From Bacillus sp. AFS037270 (GTDB lineage Bacteria > Bacillota > Bacilli > Bacillales_B > DSM-18226), in the NCBI RefSeq assembly GCF_002585305.1, contig NZ_NUNF01000032.1, positions 1 through 64,000 on the forward strand: DNA of 64,000 nucleotides. The letters run 5' to 3'. The translations under genes and the position numbers were made by a program. Below, one piece after another: positions 1-8,838 of this stretch. A model generated the notes under the pieces. The model did no database searches. It saw only the letters and a program-made list of their open reading frames with translations, and was not told where the DNA came from. Every line of letters begins with the position of its first letter. Positions within the stretch are counted from its first letter, which is position 1.

Positions 1-182
1 TTTATTGAGGGAGGTTTGTTTAAGTGTAATTTTTCACAAATTGCATTTTTATTTTAAGTTAAGACAATTTTTCCAGGTTAATGCATCTTCCAGCAATTAT
101 CTATATCCTCTACACAGATTGACCCTACCATTAGGCAGGGGATGTATGTCTTTATCGTTTACCCCTTACGGAAATTCTACCG

Positions 183-880
183 TTAAGTGAGAATTCTCGC
201 TAGACCAAACGCAACTGCTGCTGCGAGTCCTCCAGTAATCATCGTTTGGACAGCACTCTTAATAGGTGAAGTTCCCGTGAACCTTCCTTTTACGTATCCA
301 AAAATCATCAAGGCGATAAGTGTGACCATTACAGAAACCATTAATGCTGTTGCAGGATGCTTTAAGATAAAATAAGGGAACAGAGGGATTAACCCGCCGA
401 CAATATAAGAAACTGCAATGGTTATTGCACTGTTTCTTGCCCTGTAGGCTCCGGTTTCTCCAACCCTAATTCGAATCTCATCATAAAATCCACCCATTTT
501 TCAGGGTTCTTTTTCATGGTTTCTGTAATAGATTTGATTTGTTCTTCTTCAAGTCCATATTCCCTGAAAATTTCGGATACTTCCTCTTCTTCGCGCTCCG
601 GAAGGTCTATTACTTCGCGCTTTTCACGAGCAAGTTCAGATTCGTAATGTTCCGCATCCGTTTTTCCTGCCAAGTATCCGCCGAGCCCCATTGCAATTGA
701 CCCTGCTGCAATTTCAGCACCTCCTGCCGTGAGAATCAATGATGTTGTATCAATAGCACCAGACAAACCAGCAGCTAATGCAAACGGTACGGTTAATCCG
801 TCTGACATACCAATTACAACATCCCGAACGAAGTCAGACCCAGAGAAATGTTCTTCTACGTGATGCAAGTGTTGATCCAT
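183..880 (-). pseudogene. VIT1/CCC1-family iron/manganese transporter, frameshifted
   Basis: Two reading frames together make one VIT1/CCC1 membrane transporter, a family that moves Fe2+ or Mn2+ across membranes. The N-terminal frame starts at ATG 880, with GGAGGTG seven bases upstream, rather than at the ATG at 916. It holds the first membrane region (GMSDGLTVPFALAAGL), the acidic cytoplasmic metal-binding stretch (DLPEREEEEVSEIF) and MMRFELGLEKPEP. It then runs to a premature stop at 422. The C-terminal frame (183-about 445) continues with RARNSAITIAVSYIVGG and three more membrane segments. Family members read straight through this join, so one base appears to be missing near 441-450. This is either a real pseudogene or a sequencing error. 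The family call is strong; loss of function is inferred. Confidence 0.8.
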
Positions 881-923
881 TTTTTTCACCTCCATCTTTA
901 ACTGATCTAACACCAATATGCGC

Positions 924-950
924 CTATTTTTGTAGTGCTATTGTTTTCAT
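924..950 (-). other. possible 8-codon leader ORF upstream of the VIT gene
   Basis: On the minus strand an AGGAGGAG ribosome binding site lies 3-4 bases before an ATG that opens MKTIALQK followed by TAG. This lies 43 bases upstream of the VIT transporter start. It may be a translated leader peptide, a remnant of an older start, or chance. No attenuator hairpin was recognised. Confidence 0.2.
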
Positions 951-1304
951 AACTCCTCCTAAAAAGAAAAATTTTTTTATAGTATTTACTGTCGCTTGTA
1001 AAAAATTCTACGAATAAAATGGGAACATTGATTGGTCTAATCCAATATCAAACTGGACTAGGGTAAAAGGAGAATGAAAAATGTTTGGTACGTTACTTGG
1101 AATGACTTAAAATTAACAGATTTCGTTAAATGAACCCACATTTTATTTGAAGAAGAGAAAAGCCTTGCTCCCAATCGAAGCAAGACATCCGTTAGCATAA
1201 TAACTTCTATTATTTAATAGGAAATTCTTAAATTTAATAATCGTAACAAAAAAAATCTCAATAACGGCAACAGTTCATAATTAATCTGTTATGTTCCATG
1301 TATT
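951..1304. other. gene-free stretch with a possible ABC-permease remnant
   Basis: No complete gene is visible. At 1074-1133 on the plus strand, an ATG preceded by AAAAGGAG opens 19 codons beginning MKNVWYVTWNDLK. This resembles the cytoplasmic start of ABC-2 type permeases before a stop ends it, and may be a remnant. The stretch 1164-1184 can form a weak CTTGCT/AGCAAG hairpin without a U tract. The minus-strand promoter of the VIT gene should lie around 960-1010, where a TATAAA-like box occurs. Confidence 0.25.
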
Positions 1305-1520
1305 TTAAGTATCTTCATCGGTTTTGTACTCTAAAATATCTCCAGGTTGACAATCCAAAGCCTTACATATCGCTTCTAACGTTGAAAAACGAATCGCTTT
1401 TGCTTTCCCGTTTTTCAAAATGGAAAGGTTCGCCATTGTCTTCCCAACCCTCTCCGAAAGTTCCGTTACGCTCATTTTCCTTTTAGCCAGCATCACGTCA
1501 ATATTGATGATAATTGCCAA
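1305..1520 (-). CDS. yozG: small XRE-family helix-turn-helix regulator, YozG-like
   Basis: A one-domain Cro/C1-type DNA-binding protein of about 71 residues. It contains the expected helices, MSVTELSERVGKTMANLSIL for the HTH and ALDCQPGDILEY at the C-terminal end, as in B. subtilis YozG. The likely start is TTG at 1520, because AGGTGG lies six bases upstream; a GTG at 1529 also opens the frame but would overlap that site. It follows the DUF2975 membrane gene by a few bases and shares its transcript, the same pairing as yoaS-yozG. It probably regulates this pair. The target is unknown. Confidence 0.75.
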   Translation of the reverse strand: MAIIINIDVMLAKRKMSVTELSERVGKTMANLSILKNGKAKAIRFSTLEAICKALDCQPGDILEYKTDEDT

Positions 1521-1530
1521 GTTAACCACC

Positions 1531-2010
1531 TCACACTATTAAATCATTTTCAGATATTATATCTACGACTTCATTCACAAGCCTTTGGAGGACACCAGCA
1601 AAGGTTGCGATCACACTCGAAGCAAAGGTGGAATAAAAACCCATTGCATCGACACCGGCCCTGTCACCTTCCATATATATAGCGACAAAGATGATTCCTG
1701 CTACAATAAAGGCACTTATTGTGATGGCACAGTATTTGTTAACCTTCAAAGCTTTAACAGATACTTCCGTGAAAGCCTTGTTCTGATCAATGTAAATGAA
1801 AAGTTTAAACACATTATACAATCCGCTGAAAAATGGAATAGACAATAAATAAGCAGATAGTAAAAAGGGATATTGCAAGTAAGCAGACTCTGGATGCGCT
1901 TTTGCATCTCTACTGGCTATCTCAGGCAGCCAAAATAGACTCATAGAAAGTACCACTATTCCAATAAGAAGAATAACTCCCTTTAGGAAAAACGTTGCCC
2001 CTTGGTTCAT
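1531..2010 (-). CDS. yoaS: DUF2975 membrane protein, YoaS-like
   Basis: A 159-residue integral membrane protein with four predicted helices (about residues 9-28, 46-66, 92-112 and 123-145) and the conserved C-terminal VDIISENDL segment of DUF2975. An AGGTG site precedes the ATG at 2010. The stop is almost joined to the ribosome binding site of the downstream HTH gene, so the two are probably co-translated. DUF2975 proteins are commonly paired with a small HTH protein. The biochemical function is unknown. Confidence 0.75.
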   Translation of the reverse strand: MNQGATFFLKGVILLIGIVVLSMSLFWLPEIASRDAKAHPESAYLQYPFLLSAYLLSIPFFSGLYNVFKLFIYIDQNKAFTEVSVKALKVNKYCAITISAFIVAGIIFVAIYMEGDRAGVDAMGFYSTFASSVIATFAGVLQRLVNEVVDIISENDLIV

Positions 2011-2049
2011 AGAAAAAACACCTCACTGATCAATGTTCATATGTTACTA

Positions 2050-2124
2050 AGCGTTTCATAGCAATTACCGTTATTTTTCTTTCGGTCAGCATCATATTGA
2101 TTTGATTTTGCTATGTTCTCTACC
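2050..2124 (-). pseudogene. decayed copy of the YozG-like HTH gene
   Basis: Directly after the second DUF2975 gene, the minus strand aligns base by base with the start of the intact HTH gene at 1520. The ribosome binding region (TAAGGTAGAGAACATAGCA against TGAGGTGGTTAACTTGGCA) and the codons for MLTERKITV (against MLAKRKMSV) are recognisable. A 4-5 base loss and later mutations destroy the frame, and similarity fades by about 2050. This indicates duplication of the membrane-protein/regulator pair followed by loss of one regulator. Confidence 0.65.
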
Positions 2125-2610
2125 TTAGACCGTTAGATCATTTTCTGATTTGATATCAATCGCTTCTTTTAAAAGCTTTTGGAGAACTGCAGCAAAAACG
2201 GCAATGACTAGTGAAACAAAAGGAACAACCATTCCGACAAAGATAGTACCAGGGGCGTCATCTATCTCCGCAAAAAGATAGAAGAGCGGCAAGACTAGCA
2301 CATGTAAAATACTGATTGTGATGGCACATTGTTTGATTTTCTTTAAAGCAGTTACAGATAATTCGGAGAATGCTTTATTTTTGTCAATATAGCGTAATAG
2401 TTTGAACGACTGATACAAAGCAAAGTAAAAAGGAATTGCCGATGCATAAAAAACGATGGAAACGAGATATTTTATTATAAAAGCAAACCCTGGAAGCAAT
2501 TTTGCTGCAACATTCCCTATCTCAGGCACTAAAAAGATGCACAAAGCAAGAACGGGGATTCCAATAAGAATATTAGCGATCTTTAAAAATAAAGTTGTTC
2601 CTCTTTTCAT
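2125..2610 (-). CDS. second DUF2975 membrane protein
   Basis: A 161-residue paralogue of the protein at 1531-2010, sharing the four-helix layout and the terminal segment (IDIKSENDLTV against VDIISENDLIV). GAGAGGTG lies six bases before the ATG at 2610. Its own HTH partner survives only as a remnant downstream, so regulation may depend on the other HTH protein. The function is unknown. Confidence 0.75.
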   Translation of the reverse strand: MKRGTTLFLKIANILIGIPVLALCIFLVPEIGNVAAKLLPGFAFIIKYLVSIVFYASAIPFYFALYQSFKLLRYIDKNKAFSELSVTALKKIKQCAITISILHVLVLPLFYLFAEIDDAPGTIFVGMVVPFVSLVIAVFAAVLQKLLKEAIDIKSENDLTV

Positions 2611-2775
2611 AAAAGCACCTCTCTAATTTATTGTTATTTGAATTTTAAACCAGTATTTATCGTTTTTCAATAAAATTTTATTAAATTAAATAAAGTTTTT
2701 GTTGTTATGGAAATGTTGATATTAGAAAAAAATGTGAATGGAGATAGGGGGAGGGGAGTTCTAAAAAGGGAAGAA

Positions 2776-2798
2776 GCGATGCTTCCTTTAAGCATCGC
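2776..2798. terminator. hairpin terminator, likely for the quinone reductase gene
   Basis: A perfect 9-bp stem (GCGATGCTT/AAGCATCGC) with a 5-base loop. On the minus strand it lies about 95 bases past the quinone reductase stop and is followed by a pyrimidine-rich tract ending in TTTTT. On the plus strand it is followed by CCCCTTTT. Confidence 0.6.
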
Positions 2799-2891
2799 CC
2801 CTTTTACGTTAAATACCATTTTTCACCATGTTTCAAAATAGTTGTTTTTTAATAAAATCTATTAGTGAGTACTGTTAATTACATAGAATTA

Positions 2892-3872
2892 TTAGTCAAT
2901 GATTAAAACAAGTTTACCATTTCCTAAACCTTTTTCCAGCTGTTCAAAGCCCTGCGACGCTTGCTGGAGCGGCAAAGTTGTCCCAATAATTGGACGAAGT
3001 GCACCACTTGTTAGCATGCCGATGACACCATGTATGCTTTGTTCATATTCCTCTTTTGGTGCGTTCCAAAGAGCTGTGGCTAAAATATCACATTCCTTTT
3101 GCATGGCAAGACGTGGATTTATTTCTATTGAACCACGATTACCAATAATTACGATTTTACCAAATGGTGCAATTAGCTTTAAATCTGTTACTAAATTCTT
3201 ATTTGCTAAAAACTCAATAATGACATCAGGTCCATTGCCACCGGTTAAGGCTAGCACATCTTCAATCGTTGCTTCTTTCACATGATCAATGACAAAATCT
3301 GCACCAGCTTCGTGCACCAATTTTTTACCCTCATGTCTACTTGCTGTTCCAATGACTTTAGCACTGTGGGATTTAGCCATTTGCACAGCCTGTAATCCAA
3401 CTCCGCCACTGGCTCCATGAATAAGCACGGTTTGGCCAGGCTTCAGACAGGCACGTTGAAATAATGCACGATAGGCTGTTAATGCAGGTACGCCTAATGC
3501 TGCACCTTGTTCAAAAGATACATGGTCTGGTAATGGATGAACTAAGGTTGCGTCACATACTACTTTTTGTGCAAATGTGCCTGTACTATGACCTTTCATT
3601 AAGGAAGCAATAAATACTCGATCACCAACACGAACGTTTGTGACTTCTTCTCCAATCGCCTCCACAATCCCAGCACCGTCTAACCCTGGTGTATAAGGCA
3701 ACTGAGGTATACTAAACGCATATGTACCTGTTAATGTGTAAGTATCACTCGGATTGACGCCCGCCGCATTTAAACGAACACATATCTCTCCCTTTCCAGC
3801 CACTACATCCTCTACGTCTGTATATACTAATTTCTCAGGTCCACCAAATTGTGTAACTTGAATTGCTTTCAT
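2892..3872 (-). CDS. zinc-independent NADPH:quinone reductase-like MDR oxidoreductase
   Basis: A 326-residue medium-chain dehydrogenase/reductase of the quinone oxidoreductase (QOR, zeta-crystallin) branch. The N-terminal GroES-like domain contains NAAGVNPSDTY and YTPGLDGAGIVEAIG. The Rossmann domain carries the nucleotide motif HGASGGVGLQAVQMAKS near residues 152-168. The zinc ligands of alcohol dehydrogenases are absent, as expected for QOR. The ATG at 3872 follows AAGGAGGTGG. Members reduce quinones or activated enones with NADPH in the cytoplasm, often in stress or detoxification. It is monocistronic and the substrate cannot be read from sequence. Confidence 0.8.
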   Translation of the reverse strand: MKAIQVTQFGGPEKLVYTDVEDVVAGKGEICVRLNAAGVNPSDTYTLTGTYAFSIPQLPYTPGLDGAGIVEAIGEEVTNVRVGDRVFIASLMKGHSTGTFAQKVVCDATLVHPLPDHVSFEQGAALGVPALTAYRALFQRACLKPGQTVLIHGASGGVGLQAVQMAKSHSAKVIGTASRHEGKKLVHEAGADFVIDHVKEATIEDVLALTGGNGPDVIIEFLANKNLVTDLKLIAPFGKIVIIGNRGSIEINPRLAMQKECDILATALWNAPKEEYEQSIHGVIGMLTSGALRPIIGTTLPLQQASQGFEQLEKGLGNGKLVLIID

Positions 3873-4007
3873 GTTACCACCTCCTTATAGTTATTATATA
3901 TCGAAAGAGTCCATTTACAGTAATATCTAGTTTTGGTCCTTTAGGTTAATATATATTTAAGTAAAGCCAAAAAAGTGGCAGGTAGAATTTAAGTGAGGTG
4001 TTCCTTG

Positions 4008-4601
4008 TTGTCAGAGAGTAGAATGAATCCTAAGGTTGATGAATTTTTAAGTAAAGCTAAAAAGTGGAAGGAAGAATATGAGAAGTTGAGACAAATCGTT
4101 CTTGACTGTGAGCTGACCGAAGAATATAAGTGGATGCATCCATGTTACACATTTGAGAAAAAAAACATCGTTTTAATCCATGGATTTAAAGAATATTGTG
4201 CGCTTTTATTTCACAAAGGGGCCTTATTAAAGGATGCAAAGGGGATACTAATCCAACAAACGGAGAATGTACAGGCGGCGCGCCAGATTCGGTTCACCAA
4301 TGTTCAAGAAATAATTGCAATGGAGACCATTCTGAAAGATTATATTTATGAAGCCATTGAAGTGGAAAAAGCCGGTTTGGAAGTGAATTTTAAAAAGAAT
4401 ACAGATTACACTATTCCTGAAGAATTTCAAAATAAATTAGATGAGATCCCTGCCTTGAAAACTGCATTTGAAGCACTGACGCCGGGACGGCAAAGAGCAT
4501 ATATTCTTCATTTTTCTCAACCCAAACAATCCAAAACTCGAGTGACAAGAGTTGAAAAATATATGCCGCAAATTCTCAATGGAAAGGGATTAAATGATTA
4601 A
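4008..4601 (+). CDS. ydeI: YdeI/DUF1801-family protein
   Basis: About 197 residues. The N-terminal DUF1801-like domain has the conserved EYKWMHPCYTFEKKNIVLIHGFKEY region. The C-terminal OmdA-like half has ALTPGRQRAYILHFSQPKQSKTR followed by RVEKYMPQIL, typical of YdeI proteins. GAGGTG at 3995-4000 favours the TTG at 4008; the next ATG, 4023, is too far from it. The fold is shared with iron-sulfur/frataxin-like proteins, but the cellular role is not established. The gene stands alone with a clear terminator. Confidence 0.7.
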   Translation: MSESRMNPKVDEFLSKAKKWKEEYEKLRQIVLDCELTEEYKWMHPCYTFEKKNIVLIHGFKEYCALLFHKGALLKDAKGILIQQTENVQAARQIRFTNVQEIIAMETILKDYIYEAIEVEKAGLEVNFKKNTDYTIPEEFQNKLDEIPALKTAFEALTPGRQRAYILHFSQPKQSKTRVTRVEKYMPQILNGKGLND

Positions 4602-4630
4602 TGCTTTAAGACCACTAAGCCCGCAAATTA

Positions 4631-4661
4631 ACCTTTGATCTTTTGGTCAAAGGTCTTTTTT
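4631..4661 (+). terminator. Rho-independent terminator after ydeI-like gene
   Basis: An 8-bp stem ACCTTTGA/TCAAAGGT is followed by C and seven T residues, 30 bases after the stop codon. Confidence 0.8.
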
Positions 4662-4853
4662 GCTAGGATTTTTCTTTTTTTCAATAATAATAGAAATAGA
4701 GAAGCCCACGCTGAACATGATAAATAATAATGATCTAGTGTTTTAAAATTATATTAAAATTACTTTGTAATGAAATTATCATATTGCTGTGATGAGTCTG
4801 TCATACCTTTCTAGTATAGTGAACTTATCAAATCACACTAGGAGGAAACAATC

Positions 4854-5309
4854 ATGCTAAAGAAATTTATCGTAGCCTTTACCATCTTAGCTTCTTGTGG
4901 CTCTTTGTTCGCCGCCAAGGGTGAAAAAGCGGAAGCAGCAACTTATAATTATCATACAGCAGCCATTTCAATTGCGAAATCAAATATCGGAGTTCCTTAC
5001 CGATGGGGCGGGATTTCGCCAAGCGGATTTGACTGTTCAGGTCTTGTGAAGTACTCTTACGGAAAAGCGGGAAGAACACTAAATCGCACTGCAGCACAAA
5101 TGTACTATGGAAACGGATATCGACCATCTAACTTGCAGATCGGTGATTTATTGTTCTATGGACCGAGTAAAGCAAGTGCCCCAACACATGTTGCCATCTA
5201 TATCGGATACGGGAAAATGATCATGGCATCCTCCTCTAAAGGGGTTATTATCACCTACACAAGCAACCCATATTGGCATGCTAGATATATTGGAGCAAAG
5301 CGAGTATAA
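4854..5309 (+). CDS. secreted NlpC/P60 peptidoglycan hydrolase
   Basis: A 151-residue exported protein. A signal peptide (KK, then a hydrophobic core to about residue 20, AEA cleavage region near 28) is followed directly by one NlpC/P60 domain. The catalytic cysteine lies in GFDCSGLVKYSYG (Cys61) and the histidine in APTHVAIYIG (His112). The family cuts cell-wall stem peptides, usually D-Glu to diamino acid bonds. The third polar residue, often a histidine in a MIHA-type segment after the second motif, appears here as methionine (MIMA), so activity or specificity may be altered. There is no SH3 or LysM anchoring domain. An AGGAGG site precedes the ATG. Confidence 0.85.
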   Translation: MLKKFIVAFTILASCGSLFAAKGEKAEAATYNYHTAAISIAKSNIGVPYRWGGISPSGFDCSGLVKYSYGKAGRTLNRTAAQMYYGNGYRPSNLQIGDLLFYGPSKASAPTHVAIYIGYGKMIMASSSKGVIITYTSNPYWHARYIGAKRV

Positions 5310-5310
5310 A

Positions 5311-5345
5311 GATCATTGGTGACGATGGTCTTTTGCTTTTTTTAG
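5311..5345 (+). terminator. weak terminator after NlpC/P60 gene
   Basis: A 6-bp stem GATCAT/ATGGTC, including one G-U pair, starts just after the stop codon and is followed by TTTTGCTTTTTTT. Confidence 0.5.
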
Positions 5346-5415
5346 TCTTTTTCTTCCCTTTAAAAATTATCCTAAAATAGAATTTTTGTAGTAATTGACA
5401 ATCTCGATGGTCAGA

Positions 5416-5450
5416 AAGCCCCTCTGATCAACTAACTCTGAGGGGCTTTT
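5416..5450. terminator. bidirectional hairpin at the end of the EamA gene
   Basis: A 9-bp stem AAGCCCCTC/GAGGGGCTT. It is followed by TTTTCATT on the plus strand and TTTCT on the minus strand. It overlaps the last codons of the minus-strand EamA gene and separates it from the convergent NlpC/P60 gene. Confidence 0.65.
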
Positions 5451-6372
5451 CATTATTAGATAGTTGGTTAGTCTTTGAAGAAGAATCTTTACCCAAAGCC
5501 AATATTAGAATCATTCCAATAATACAAGCTGTACCAACCCATTGGTAAAAACCAAAGGGTTCTTTTAACCAAAAGACCGTTGTTAAAACGGCAGCTAGTG
5601 GCTCTATGCTGCCTAGAAGACTGGATTCTTTAGGAGATAGACTTTGCAAACTTTCTATATAAAACCAAAATGCAAACATAGTACCAAATATGATTACGAA
5701 GACTAAATATGAATAAGCTTCTAGCGTTAAGCTTTTAAAGTCCATTTGCCAAGGCGGATGGATAAAACTTAACGCAATACCACCGATGATCATTGCCCAT
5801 CCGACTATAACAAGTGAATCGTATTGTTTCAATAATGGAACGGCATATAGAGTATAAAATGCTAAAGCTATTCCAGATAAAACACCCCAAACGATGGCAA
5901 GAGTTGGCACAGATAATTGAGAGATTGATCCGTTTGTTAATAAGAAAAAACAACCAACTAAAGCCAGCGAAACAGTCAACAAATCATTTCGTGTTAAAAC
6001 CGTTTGTTTACGGAAAAGTAAGTACACGATAATCATTACAGGTGCTAAATACTGTAAAAGTGTTGCAACAGCCGCATTTCCATGTTTAATGGAAGCCATA
6101 TAGGTGTATTGAACCGCAAGCATACCGAGTAACCCGAAAATCATCAAATGAATCGCTATCCTTCGTGTTTTCCAGACACCAAGGATCTGGGAACGGTCTT
6201 TTCCGAAACATTGAACGGTTAAGAGTAAAAAACCAGCTATGAGCAATCGGATTGTTACCAGCCAATCTACATCGATTTGATAATGTTGAAAAAGCTTTTT
6301 TGCAACTGTGCCGCCGATTCCCCAAAATATTGCTCCCGTTATAACAAGAAAGATTCCCTTTCTTCTATTCAT
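5428..6372 (-). CDS. EamA-family (DMT superfamily) transporter
   Basis: A 314-residue membrane protein with ten predicted helices in two EamA repeats. The first is about residues 6-140, starting with [20 protein letters not shown]. The second is about 155-290, containing [20 protein letters not shown], the conserved end-of-repeat signature. AAAGGTGGAG precedes the ATG at 6372. Such proteins export or import metabolites or amino acids across the cytoplasmic membrane. The substrate is not predictable and the gene is monocistronic. Confidence 0.8.
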   Translation of the reverse strand: MNRRKGIFLVITGAIFWGIGGTVAKKLFQHYQIDVDWLVTIRLLIAGFLLLTVQCFGKDRSQILGVWKTRRIAIHLMIFGLLGMLAVQYTYMASIKHGNAAVATLLQYLAPVMIIVYLLFRKQTVLTRNDLLTVSLALVGCFFLLTNGSISQLSVPTLAIVWGVLSGIALAFYTLYAVPLLKQYDSLVIVGWAMIIGGIALSFIHPPWQMDFKSLTLEAYSYLVFVIIFGTMFAFWFYIESLQSLSPKESSLLGSIEPLAAVLTTVFWLKEPFGFYQWVGTACIIGMILILALGKDSSSKTNQLSNNEKPLRVS

Positions 6373-6639
6373 GTTAAATTCTCCACCTTTAAATATAAAA
6401 ATAATATGATAATAATTTATATGATAAGTGAAAAATCCCTGAAATAATACCCGAATCGAATGAAAAAATATAAGTATATTGAGGTAACAATTTAGTTTTT
6501 TGAAAGTAGCCTGTGTTTTCTGGACACCGCAGAAAGGGTATTTTTTCCGTAATCCTTTTATGGAGGAAAGATTATTCGTGAATAAGTTACAACCTTTCTC
6601 ACCAACTTAAGAGATATACAAACTAGAAGAAGGTGTATT

Positions 6640-7746
6640 ATGGCGAAAAACGGTTACCGGTCATTCACGATCATTTCTTTAAGCATGGCATTATTACTAA
6701 TGTCATCCTGTAGTCAGATACAAAGAAAAGAGGCAAACAATAAGAAAAACACTCCTCGTGAAGTCTTAGGTTTCTACACAGAACAGGAGGGAACATATCC
6801 AGGGTCTCAACCTACAGTGAACTCGCAATCCACCAATTTAAGCATCATTGCACCCTTTTGGTATAAGCTTGATGATAAGCGTCCAGGCAGTCTTATAGAT
6901 TCCGTTACAGCAGATCATAAGAGAAAGGTTATTCAAAGTGCTCATAAAAAACATCTAAAGGTATATATGGTTGTACATAATCTCTTTTATGAAACCGTTG
7001 AGAAGGGCAAGCAGGCAGCAAGTAATGTAATCGCTAACGATAAAAACCGCAATGTTTTCATTCAGAACTTACGCAAAGAAATGAAGCAGTTTAAATATGA
7101 CGGTATTAATATTGACATGGAAAATTTATTTTTGACTGACCGGGATTCCTTTAGTCTAATGATAAAGAAATTGTCGGATGCTCTGCATCGTGACGGGAAA
7201 ATAGTTACGGTTTCAGTCCCAGCAAACACAGGTGATTCCCGTGCCAATCCCTGGTCTCCGTGGTTTGATTACGAAAAGCTTGGAATATACTCAGATCGGT
7301 TAATGATTATGACTTACGATGAACACAACCCAAGAACAGCACCCGGTTCCACAGCATCAGTCAATTGGACAGAAGCAACAATTCGTTATGCTTTGAAACA
7401 TGGAGTACCACCATCAAAAATTTTACTTGGTATCGCTGGTTATGGATGGGACTGGGATACAACAGCAAAAAAAGCCGTGTATATCTCCTATGCACTGTTA
7501 ATGGATCAGAAAACCAAATCTAAAGCTAAAGTTATTTGGGACGCCCGTTCGCAAACACCTCATTTCAATTACGTAGATGAAAAACATCATAGCCACCAGG
7601 TTTGGTTTGAGAATAGCTATAGTCTGCGGTTTAAGCTAAACCTTGTAGAAAAATATAACTTACGAGGAATCGGGATTTGGCGGCTCGGCTTAGAAGACCC
7701 CATGTACTGGACGACCATACCCGAGAAAATAAAAGTAAAAAAGTGA
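6640..7746 (+). CDS. GH18-family glycosidase lipoprotein, spore-germination type
   Basis: A 368-residue surface protein. An N-terminal hydrophobic segment ends in MSSC, a possible lipobox with Cys24. It is followed by a single GH18 barrel like those of YaaH/YdhD spore cortex hydrolases. The catalytic DxxxxDxE motif is YDGINIDMEN, with Glu161 as the expected acid. MTYDEHNP and GYGWDWD are further barrel motifs. No LysM repeats are present, unlike SleL/YaaH. AAGAAGGTG lies before the ATG. The family cleaves N-acetylglucosamine or muramic-lactam linkages, and a role in spore cortex or cell-wall turnover is inferred. It has no obvious operon partners. Confidence 0.8.
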   Translation: MAKNGYRSFTIISLSMALLLMSSCSQIQRKEANNKKNTPREVLGFYTEQEGTYPGSQPTVNSQSTNLSIIAPFWYKLDDKRPGSLIDSVTADHKRKVIQSAHKKHLKVYMVVHNLFYETVEKGKQAASNVIANDKNRNVFIQNLRKEMKQFKYDGINIDMENLFLTDRDSFSLMIKKLSDALHRDGKIVTVSVPANTGDSRANPWSPWFDYEKLGIYSDRLMIMTYDEHNPRTAPGSTASVNWTEATIRYALKHGVPPSKILLGIAGYGWDWDTTAKKAVYISYALLMDQKTKSKAKVIWDARSQTPHFNYVDEKHHSHQVWFENSYSLRFKLNLVEKYNLRGIGIWRLGLEDPMYWTTIPEKIKVKK

Positions 7747-7793
7747 TGGAATCGTCTTCCAAATCCTAAATTTAATAAAGAGGTTTTTTTAAA

Positions 7794-7813
7794 AGGGGAT
7801 TTTTCAGTCCCCT
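7794..7813 (-). terminator. terminator of the YdjM-like gene
   Basis: On the minus strand a 6-bp stem (AGGGGA/TCCCCT) is followed by TTTTAAAAAAACC, a few bases past the stop of the DUF457 gene. Confidence 0.5.
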
Positions 7814-7819
7814 CCAAAG

Positions 7820-8446
7820 TTATAATTCCATAGATGACAATGGTAAGAACAGCTTAATCCCCCGTTTATTAAATGGAAGTACTTTTAAGTCCGCAATCAG
7901 GTGACTGATGTACCCACCTATACAGGAATAGAAAACACCATGAATCTCAAGTGATGCCTCTAAATTGGAAGCAATAATCCCAAAGAAAACAACCCCTAAG
8001 ATGGAATGGGTATAGCTGCGGTGTGAAGAAAAGGACGCAATGACAATGTAGATTCCAAGCAGAATTAACCATAGTTCGTCTAGTGAGAATCCTCCCAAAA
8101 GTATGGCAATCCCTGTAATGGTTAACATATGTTTTTGTTTAATTAAGGATGCAACCACTATAATCAAAATGCCGATTCCAATACCCAGCCATCGATCACC
8201 ACTTGTTTTCTCAATGAAACTATAAAAAATCATCATCATTCCAATTATTAGGGCAGATAGCCGTATCACCTTATGAGACAAAGTAATTTTTCCACGAAGC
8301 TTACCGTCAATATCTAGATCAGGGATTAATCCTGAGACGCCTCCTAATCCAACAAACAAGAGTGTCGCTGTAGGAGAGGTTTGCAATGTATTAGCAACAA
8401 TAAATCCTGTTATTGATCCAATAACTGCATGTGAGGTACCATTCAA
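7820..8446 (-). CDS. DUF457 (YdjM-type) membrane-bound metal-dependent hydrolase
   Basis: About 208 residues with roughly six membrane segments. It opens with NGTSHAVIGSITGF, containing the conserved early histidine, followed by GLIPDLDID. It later has HRSYTHSILG and a histidine in GYISHLIADL, which are the putative metal ligands of this family (YdjM/YfhP group). AAAGGTGG lies seven bases before a TTG at 8446, which fits the family N terminus better than the ATG at 8470. The substrate is unknown. Confidence 0.75.
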   Translation of the reverse strand: MNGTSHAVIGSITGFIVANTLQTSPTATLLFVGLGGVSGLIPDLDIDGKLRGKITLSHKVIRLSALIIGMMMIFYSFIEKTSGDRWLGIGIGILIIVVASLIKQKHMLTITGIAILLGGFSLDELWLILLGIYIVIASFSSHRSYTHSILGVVFFGIIASNLEASLEIHGVFYSCIGGYISHLIADLKVLPFNKRGIKLFLPLSSMEL

Positions 8447-8470
8447 TTTAATTCCACCTTTAATAATCAT

Positions 8471-8838
8471 AAATAGTTAAAATAAAAACAGACATTAACT
8501 ATTTTACATCAAAACATCTGTTCTGTTTAGAAACTAAAATAGGTATTTAGTAGCTTTTTTCATTTGGATTAACCAAATCTTGTTTAATGTGTAAGAGTTG
8601 TCTTAATTTTCAAACTTATCAATAAAATTATTGTTTAATTCCAAGGGGGGAGTTATGTCGAATTAAAAGCTGGAGATATAAGTAGGTCCTTGCAAACGCT
8701 TTTGAAAAATGGTAATATATATAAGAATTATTTTTGTTCGGTGTAAAGGATTGTATAAGTAAAACTTTTCGTCTTGATGATCACTGAGAGCAAGGATAGT
8801 AATACACTGTGTGTTTTACACACTAGGAGGCAACAAAA
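8471..8838 (+). promoter_or_regulatory. cold-shock promoter and long 5' leader
   Basis: No gene lies here. A strong sigma-A type promoter is visible: TTGCAA at 8690-8695, a 17-base spacer and TAATAT at 8713-8718. Transcription should start near 8725, giving an untranslated leader of about 115 bases before the cold-shock gene. A long structured leader is typical of cspA/cspB-type mRNAs, where it controls stability and translation in the cold. AGGAGG at 8824-8829 is the ribosome binding site. The part upstream of 8690 shows nothing recognisable. Confidence 0.7.

Noticed and set aside
5..190. 61-codon plus-strand ORF at the window start
   Set aside because: No recognisable protein pattern; the binding site GGGAGG is plausible but the sequence is cysteine- and serine-rich low-complexity reading of an intergenic region.
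1585..1848. 87-codon plus-strand ORF
   Set aside because: Antisense of the DUF2975 coding region.
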